From: JAAYJM01 sp964498585
GTDB taxonomy: Bacteria > Bacteroidota > Ignavibacteria > Kapaibacteriales > UBA2268
Length of the DNA: 18,855 bases
Direction of reading: 5' to 3'
NCBI GenBank assembly: GCA_964498585.1
Contig: CAZCHH010000064.1
Span: 1-18,855, forward strand
The notes under the pieces were generated by a model. It saw only the letters and a program-made list of their open reading frames with translations, made no database searches and was not told the origin of the DNA. A program made the position numbers and the translations under genes. Below, piece by piece: positions 13,809 through 18,855 of the stretch. Each line of letters starts with the position of its first letter. The first letter of the stretch is position 1.

Positions 13809-15086
13809 TTAAAATCTGATACCTAAACTGTAAATAAGCCCAAGCTTACCTGCAGCACTATATTTGCCTCTATCGTTATAGGAAATCATTGAACCTTCAA
13901 TGCCTAATGAACAATATGCGCTATTTGATAAATTGAATATTAAGCCGGCAGTTCCTTTTGAAATTAATCCATATTTTGTTGCACCAAGAGATATATCGAA
14001 ATATGGATTTATATTACTAAATATTGGTAACTGGTCAAATTCATAACGATACATTCCTGCAAACCAAAATACTGAATTTTCCTGCACGAAATTATAATTG
14101 CTGTCTATCTCTTCAATTTTATAGATATGAAATGCTTCTTTACCAAATTGTAATCCGAATGAATGATGCTCATCTGCTTTATACATTATTCCAAGCATTG
14201 CATCATTAATAAATGTTTCATCTTGACCGCTAATATTGTTTCCGCCATAGAATTTTAATGTAGAAATACTCTTTAAATCTAAAACAATCTTTCCATCATA
14301 TAAATTGATTAATTCTAATAACTGGCCATTGTTATTCATTATAAATGCTCTGTTTAAATCATTAAAACCAATTGAGTTATTTAAGCTTAATTCTTTAGAA
14401 CTATAAATATTTGATTTATTCATTAAGTTATCAGTTTCTTTATGATTATTCAATGGAATAATATTTTCTTTTGTTATTATTTTATCAGCATTATTAAAAA
14501 CAAATATTTCTTTATCAGAATTTATAATATTTTGTTTTGATTTGTTAATTTTGCTTGTATTTACTCTGCTAACAGGAATATCATTGGGTAAAGTAAATTG
14601 TTTGTTTGCTTCGTTAGCGCTTTGATTTAATAGTATATTAGGATTTTTTTCAGTTTTATTGCTTTTATTATTTAGAGCATAGTTAGAGTCGTTTTCTTTA
14701 TATAATAAAGGATTAATTAATGAAAGCATAACAAGAGCAGTAGCAAAAGAACTAACAAGAACAGTATAAATTTGAGAAGAAAATTTGGAGAATAGCTCAA
14801 AAATTCTTCCTAAGTATCCGGAACTAACTACACCAGTAGCAACAGCAGCGCCTGCAGCAGAAAGCCCGGCTTTTAAGAATATTGAATCTTTGAGCGATGC
14901 AGCTGGAGTCAAAACAGCTCTATCTTTCATAAAATCCTTACTCATAAGCACCGCTTGCTGAAATTCAGTTTGTAATTCATCATTATTAGCTAACTCTTTG
15001 AATAGAGTTTGCTGTTCTATTTTATTTGTTTCTCCATCTATAAAAAGATAGATTAAATCTGAAATATTTTCGATGTAGTTGTTCAT
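13809..15086 (-). CDS. anti-sigma-like membrane protein with C-terminal outer-membrane barrel-like domain
   Basis: I place the start at the ATG at 15086, one base after the sigma stop, giving 425 residues; the longer frame to 15098 needs a TTG. The N terminus (about 1-70, DLIYLFIDGETNKIEQQTLFKEL) resembles cytoplasmic anti-sigma domains that hold an ECF factor. No Zn-binding HxxxCxxC is seen. A Gly/Ala-rich hydrophobic stretch (about 68-92) and a second segment (about 101-125, VLVSSFATALVMLSLINPLL) give one or two membrane spans. A long Asn/Lys/Ser linker follows. The final roughly 150 residues alternate polar and aromatic residues (WFAGMYRYEF, YFDISLGATKYG, AGKLGLIYSLGIRF) and end in Phe, as outer-membrane barrels do. 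This suggests a protein linking inner and outer membranes in signalling. Sigma and anti-sigma genes clearly form one operon. Confidence 0.75.
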   Translation of the reverse strand: MNNYIENISDLIYLFIDGETNKIEQQTLFKELANNDELQTEFQQAVLMSKDFMKDRAVLTPAASLKDSIFLKAGLSAAGAAVATGVVSSGYLGRIFELFSKFSSQIYTVLVSSFATALVMLSLINPLLYKENDSNYALNNKSNKTEKNPNILLNQSANEANKQFTLPNDIPVSRVNTSKINKSKQNIINSDKEIFVFNNADKIITKENIIPLNNHKETDNLMNKSNIYSSKELSLNNSIGFNDLNRAFIMNNNGQLLELINLYDGKIVLDLKSISTLKFYGGNNISGQDETFINDAMLGIMYKADEHHSFGLQFGKEAFHIYKIEEIDSNYNFVQENSVFWFAGMYRYEFDQLPIFSNINPYFDISLGATKYGLISKGTAGLIFNLSNSAYCSLGIEGSMISYNDRGKYSAAGKLGLIYSLGIRF

Positions 15087-15087
15087 T

Positions 15088-15666
15088 TTAGTTTTCAATT
15101 TTATTTAAAGGAACTTCGTTAAAATAAGGAGATATAATTTCTCTAAGTTGTTTTTTACCACGGACAATCCAATTCCTGATTGTTGACATTGGAACTTCCA
15201 ATATTTCTGCTATTTCGTTATAAGAAAGACCATCATATACTTGCAAAACAACTGCTTCCCGCCATTCATCAGACAATAGATTTAGAGCAGAAGCTATTAT
15301 ATTTTGCATTTCGTGTTTTTCTAAACTATTTTCGTTTATTGAAAGATTCAAATCTTCAATAAAAACAAGATTTTTATGATTTTTTGATTTACTCTTTAAG
15401 CATAGATTTCTTGCAATTCGCAGAAGGTAGGCAGGCACATTGGTCATTACTATATCATTTTGAGAATTTTTGTAAAAGCTAAGAAAAGTATCCTGAAATA
15501 TGTCCTCAGCTTGTTGCTTATTGTTTAAAATCCTCCTGCAATACATAAAAATCCGCTTCGAATGTCTTGCATACAGTTCGTCAAATGCCTCAGCTGCTGT
15601 TTTATTGCCTTCTTTAAGCAAGTAAAACAGTTCATTATCTCCAAGCGTATCTAATTTTTTCATCAT
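15088..15666 (-). CDS. ECF-type RNA polymerase sigma factor
   Basis: This 192-residue protein has the two-domain layout of extracytoplasmic-function sigma factors. Region 2 covers about residues 24-95 (FDELYARHSKRIFMYCRRIL, then AEDIFQDTFLSFYKN and AYLLRIARNLCL), which binds core polymerase and the -10 element. Region 4 covers about 125-180, with LSDEWREAVVLQVYDGLSYNEIAEILEVP and the helix-turn-helix end STIRNWIVRGKKQLREII, which reads the -35 element. No region 1 or 3 is present, as usual for ECF members. The anti-sigma gene starts one base downstream, so the two are co-translated and the sigma is probably held inactive until an envelope signal arrives. The target promoters cannot be named. 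Two ATGs open the gene (15666 and 15663) and either could be used. Confidence 0.95.
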   Translation of the reverse strand: MMKKLDTLGDNELFYLLKEGNKTAAEAFDELYARHSKRIFMYCRRILNNKQQAEDIFQDTFLSFYKNSQNDIVMTNVPAYLLRIARNLCLKSKSKNHKNLVFIEDLNLSINENSLEKHEMQNIIASALNLLSDEWREAVVLQVYDGLSYNEIAEILEVPMSTIRNWIVRGKKQLREIISPYFNEVPLNKIEN

Positions 15667-15970
15667 AATTTATAAATTATCTTCTATTCATTAAATAATA
15701 TACAGATAATGAAAATTTTGTTTCAAATATTGTTTCAAATATTTTACAATCTTGGGCTTTGCTTGTTGAATTTGTTGAATTTTTTTATATTTTTAATGCA
15801 AGATGTAATATTTACAGAGATTTAGGACATCATTATTTAATCATATAATCCTCTTGTAATCAATGAGTTTTGAGATTCCTCGCTGCACTCCTAATGACTT
15901 GTTAGAATTATTTTATTTGTAAAAAATTCTATCCGAATAATTAAATAAATTCCAGTTTAAAGTGTCAAAA
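15667..15970. other. gene-free stretch upstream of the sigma operon
   Basis: No coding region is supported. It is AT-rich and must hold the sigma promoter on the minus strand, though I could not fix one. Around 15868-15900 there is a decayed relative of the GTCATTCT palindrome family (GATTCCTCGCTGCACTCC, then TAATGAC). Near 15768-15782 a short direct repeat TTGTTGAA occurs twice. Confidence 0.5.
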
Positions 15971-16008
15971 TGTCATTCTGGCGTATGTTAGAATGACAGC
16001 TTTTTTTT
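15971..16008 (-). terminator. probable terminator after the Ycf48-like repeat gene
   Basis: TGTCATTCT (15971-15979) and AGAATGACA (15990-15998) form a 9-bp stem. Eight T residues follow at 16001-16008 on the plus strand, and AAAA (15967-15970) precedes it, so the minus strand reads A-tract, hairpin, TTTT. It lies about 37 bp beyond the cargo gene stop at 16045. The strong T-run faces the plus strand, where no gene needs it. Confidence 0.5.
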
Positions 16009-16044
16009 GTAATGATATTAATTTGTTGCTCGTATAACTGGAAA

Positions 16045-18309
16045 CTACTTACTAATTATAATTGGCTTACTTATTACATTTTTTCCATTGTTTATATGAA
16101 TGAAATAACAACCGCTTGGCAGCTCAGAAACAGAAAAAGTAGTAATTTTATGATTGTTTGAAAAATCAATTTGTTTTACTTTTTCGCCATAAGAGTTATA
16201 TAAAGCAATACTAAACTTTTCATTACATAAGAAATTCTCCGGAAAAGAAATATTAATATCATTTTTTGCAGGATTTGGAAATATTTTTATATGAGAATAA
16301 TCATCGACATTTAAACTTTTTTCATCATTAATATAGGTTTCTTCACAAGAGAATTTAAGGATTGTTCCACCTTCGCCGACAATCCAGCAAGAATTATCTG
16401 CGCTAAATGTTATTCCGTAAATCCAGTTACCTGTGCCTACATATACTTCCTCCCAATTCGTTCCACCATCAGAAGTTTTAAATGATTTTGAATCTTTGGA
16501 TATTGTCCAGCCGTTATTTTCATCTAAGAATTGGATTAACCTAAAATTTTCTGAACATTTAAATTGAATTTTCCAGGAAATGCCACCATCGCTTGTTTTA
16601 AGTATATTCCCATAATAAGTCGCTATCCAACCATTGTTTTCATCAATAAAATGCATACTCCGAAAATAATCTGTTGTATCAATAGTAATTATATTCCAAT
16701 TATTACCACCATCAGTAGTTTTTGCAATGCTACCATAGTAACACATAGCATAACCTATATTTTCATTAACGAATTGAATTTTATCTATAGAAGTATCTTG
16801 ATATGATTTTTGAGTTCTCCAGTATTGTCCACCATCAGTAGTGTTATAAATTGAATACTCACCTATTGATGTGTAAAATACTGCCCAGCCAAGTTGCTCG
16901 TTTAAAAAGGAAAAATCAGCAGAATATATATCTGTAACTTCATTAATTTTAAACCATTCTTCGCCGCCGTCTGTTGTTTTATAAAAGTAAAGGTTATAAG
17001 CATAAGGGTCACTGCGATGAGAAACAATGATACCAGTGTTAGAATCAAAAAAATTAAAATAGATAATATTATCTGTTATAATTGGATTTTTTTTCTCTTT
17101 CCAGGTTTGCCCACCATCAGTAGTCTTTATAATTGCACCATAATTGCCGGCAGCCCAACCGTTTAGATTATCAAGGAATTGAATATTATTAAGAGATTCA
17201 TAGTATCCGGAGCTTATTGCATTCCAATGAATCCCATCATCAGTTGTTCTTTTGATAATTCCATAATCACCCACGCCAATAAAAACTCCTTCTTTATTAA
17301 CATTAAAAGAATTAATATCGCTATCGAAACCGCTGCCGGAAGAAATTCTTTTCCAGTTTGCTCCTCCGTCAGTTGTTTTAAAGAGTGCATTTCCTTTCCC
17401 TAGCACATAAGCAGTATTTTCGTCAACAAAGCTTTTTATAAGATAGCTTGAATAGCGAGTATTAATCATTTCCCATGTTTCGCCAGCATCGGTTGTCTTT
17501 AGTAAGCCATTTATGGTGCTTATCCAAGCAATATTCTCATTATAAAATATTAAGTAATCCAGGGTATCAGAAGGAATATTTTCTATTTTCTTCCAAGTTT
17601 CGCCAGCATCGGTTGTCTTAAGTAAGTTATTATCAGAAATAATGAATCCTAAATTATCATAAAAATATGAAGCTTTATAATTAGTTACCGGAACATCACT
17701 GATTATTTTCCAATTCTTACCTGCATCAGTTGTTCTTAAAATTGTATCTTTGAAAAAAATTAAATAAGTATTTTCGTCAAAAAATTTTGTATCTAAAATC
17801 TGTTTGTATGGTTCGGGTGGGACAATAGTATCCCAGGAAATACCAGTATTAGAAGTTTTTAAAATTGAATCCTTTGCTACATAAAAACCATTATTAACAT
17901 CTAGAAAATTAAAAGAATATCTAAATTCACTACTTAAAACAGTAGTTTTGATTTTTGTCCAGTTTTTTCCACCGTCAGTTGTTTTGTAGATATTTTTATC
18001 AGACCAGTTCGAATCGGGATTATTTGTTGACAAAAACCTATCATCAACAAAGAGGATATTATTTTCATCAAAAATAAACTCATAATTATTTCTAATCATA
18101 TTTGTTTTTATATGATTCCAGGTTAAACCGGCATCTGTAGTTTTAAGTAACGTAGCATTATTGCCTACAATAAAAGCAACGTCGTTGTTAATAAACTTTA
18201 TATCGTATAAACCGTTTCCTTGTGGCAGGGGATTTACCCAACGCCATGCACATTCTTCGGCAAAAGCAATGTTTGATAAAATCAATAAAAAAAAGAAAAA
18301 TTTTTTCAT
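16045..18309 (-). CDS. T9SS cargo protein with fourteen Ycf48/BNR-like repeats
   Basis: This 754-residue protein has a signal peptide (MKKFFFFLLILSNIAFA, cleavage before EECAW). From about residue 55 to 650 it repeats a unit with the turn TTDGGxxW or TTDAGxxW about fourteen times (for example TTDAGLTWNHI, TTDGGKNWTKI, TSDGGTNWEEV). Each turn is preceded by strands of the type FIDENNGWIATYYGNILKT. This is the pattern of Ycf48-like and BNR/sialidase-type propellers, and the number suggests two propellers in tandem. Sialidase catalytic residues were not recognised, so it is not called an enzyme. The C-terminal roughly 85 residues form a type IX sorting domain (IFPNPAKNDINISF, then LYNSYGEKV and LPSGCYFI). 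An AGGTG precedes the ATG at a suitable distance. It is probably exported to the cell surface, with an unknown binding partner. Confidence 0.9.
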   Translation of the reverse strand: MKKFFFFLLILSNIAFAEECAWRWVNPLPQGNGLYDIKFINNDVAFIVGNNATLLKTTDAGLTWNHIKTNMIRNNYEFIFDENNILFVDDRFLSTNNPDSNWSDKNIYKTTDGGKNWTKIKTTVLSSEFRYSFNFLDVNNGFYVAKDSILKTSNTGISWDTIVPPEPYKQILDTKFFDENTYLIFFKDTILRTTDAGKNWKIISDVPVTNYKASYFYDNLGFIISDNNLLKTTDAGETWKKIENIPSDTLDYLIFYNENIAWISTINGLLKTTDAGETWEMINTRYSSYLIKSFVDENTAYVLGKGNALFKTTDGGANWKRISSGSGFDSDINSFNVNKEGVFIGVGDYGIIKRTTDDGIHWNAISSGYYESLNNIQFLDNLNGWAAGNYGAIIKTTDGGQTWKEKKNPIITDNIIYFNFFDSNTGIIVSHRSDPYAYNLYFYKTTDGGEEWFKINEVTDIYSADFSFLNEQLGWAVFYTSIGEYSIYNTTDGGQYWRTQKSYQDTSIDKIQFVNENIGYAMCYYGSIAKTTDGGNNWNIITIDTTDYFRSMHFIDENNGWIATYYGNILKTSDGGISWKIQFKCSENFRLIQFLDENNGWTISKDSKSFKTSDGGTNWEEVYVGTGNWIYGITFSADNSCWIVGEGGTILKFSCEETYINDEKSLNVDDYSHIKIFPNPAKNDINISFPENFLCNEKFSIALYNSYGEKVKQIDFSNNHKITTFSVSELPSGCYFIHINNGKNVISKPIIISK

Positions 18310-18404
18310 AATAACACCTGTTTTTTTTATTTGAAATTGATATTTTTACTATTTGTGTTAATTTCAGAACTCCTGACCCCTCGTAGTTTGTTATTTCGCA
18401 TGCT
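18310..18404. other. upstream region of the Ycf48-like gene
   Basis: Short AT-rich region holding the start-side signals of the cargo gene on the minus strand (AGGTG near 18315-18320). It runs directly into the repeat block. No gene is seen. Confidence 0.5.
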
Positions 18405-18603
18405 TGTCATTTCGAACCCCCTATAAAGGAAGACCTTTATTTAAATGGAGATGACATAAGTAAAAGTGTCATTCTGACGGATGTCAGAATCCATCTTAAA
18501 AATAGTTTTTATAGGTCATTCGTTATTAGTCATTCGTATTTTACTAACAACTAATGACCAATGACTAATGACTAAAATATTTCTTTGTCCATTCTCTTTA
18601 GGG
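18405..18603. repeat. first copy of a ~200-bp direct repeat
   Basis: It matches 18648-18855 nearly throughout, beginning TGTCAT and CCCCCTATAAAG and ending CCATTCTCTTTAGGG. It contains the left terminal inverted arm (18467-18497) and an inverted pair of heptamer arrays (18514-18574: four units, then three complementary units). It has no coding capacity. Confidence 0.92.
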
Positions 18604-18639
18604 AAAACAAGATGGATTCTGACATTCGTCAGAATGACA
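18467..18639. repeat. 173-bp element with 31-bp terminal inverted repeats
   Basis: Arms at 18467-18497 and 18609-18639 are complementary with a single mismatch (left arm starts TGTCATTCTGACGG, right arm ends CGTCAGAATGACA). A third, direct copy of the left arm lies at 18711-18741. Each arm is itself partly palindromic. This is MITE-like, with no transposase in the window. Confidence 0.85.
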
Positions 18640-18647
18640 AACTACGA

Positions 18648-18855
18648 TGTCATTGGCAACCCCCTTATAAAAGAAGACCTTTATTTAAATGGAGATGACA
18701 TAATTTTCTGTGTCATTCTGACGGATGTCAGAATCCATCTTAAAAAAAGTTTTTATTGGTCATTAGTTATTCGTCATTGGTCATTGGTATTCTTACTAAG
18801 AACTAATGACCAATGACTAATGACTAAAATATTTCTTTGTCCATTCTCTTTAGGG
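18648..18855. repeat. second copy of the ~200-bp direct repeat, ending with the window
   Basis: Same order as the first copy, but its left heptamer array has five units (18758-18792) against four in the first. The window ends exactly where the first copy's similarity block ends (TTTAGGG), so an assembly break in a longer repeat is likely. Confidence 0.92.

Noticed and set aside
15084..15098. Start of the anti-sigma gene at a TTG at 15098
   Set aside because: The ATG at 15086 sits one base after the sigma stop and opens the conserved N terminus; the four extra residues add nothing.
18568..18816. Small plus-strand gene of about 82 residues
   Set aside because: It lies entirely in the direct repeats and inverted arms, with no ribosome binding site.

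Overview
The window is an AT-rich piece of a bacterial chromosome, most likely an assembled metagenome scaffold: it carries a 100-N gap and ends inside a repeated sequence. Two large exported proteins end in type IX secretion (Por) sorting domains, there are three likely lipoproteins or membrane-anchored envelope proteins, and an ECF sigma factor is followed by an anti-sigma/beta-barrel fusion. Together these point to the Bacteroidota/Chlorobiota (FCB) group, plausibly an Ignavibacteria- or Kapabacteria-like lineage. That placement is inference. No rRNA, tRNA, CRISPR array or transposase gene was seen.

Layout. Bases 1-1180 hold no convincing gene but are dense in repeats: a 21-bp minisatellite, an array of 25-bp palindromes, a perfect palindrome, the gap and an ATAAT microsatellite. 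Bases 1181-3469 hold three same-strand envelope genes: a small secreted three-cysteine protein with its own terminator, a propeller-like lipoprotein, and a membrane-anchored thioredoxin-like protein with a CxxC motif. Bases 3626-7024 encode a stand-alone type IIG restriction-methylation enzyme. Its central third is far more AT-rich than its ends and is bounded by in-frame heptamer repeats. Bases 7025-7450 are a nest of inverted repeats. On the minus strand follow yifB/comM (Mg-chelatase-like AAA+ ATPase) and an upstream CBS-pair gene coupled to it by a TAATG overlap; nusB diverges from them on the plus strand. Bases 10219-10917 encode a lipoprotein that converges on nusB. Bases 11039-13519 encode a WD-like, Hydin-like T9SS cargo protein. 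Bases 13809-15666 hold the ECF sigma/anti-sigma operon, and 16045-18309 encode a T9SS cargo protein with fourteen Ycf48-like repeats. Bases 18405-18855 hold two copies of a ~200-bp repeat; the second stops with the window.

Functionally the window mixes housekeeping genes (nusB, yifB), one defence gene and an envelope/secretion theme. The sigma/anti-sigma pair is the only obvious regulator and could control envelope cargo such as the flanking T9SS proteins, but nothing in the sequence proves it.

The most notable features are: (1) the mosaic structure of the type IIG enzyme; (2) a recurring theme of period-7 tandem repeats of several unrelated sequences, several sitting on or next to stop codons and two inside the restriction gene; (3) the small peptide/propeller/thioredoxin locus, which resembles in layout the NVEAL peptide-propeller loci of Bacteroidales; and (4) the anti-sigma protein with a C-terminal outer-membrane-barrel-like domain.
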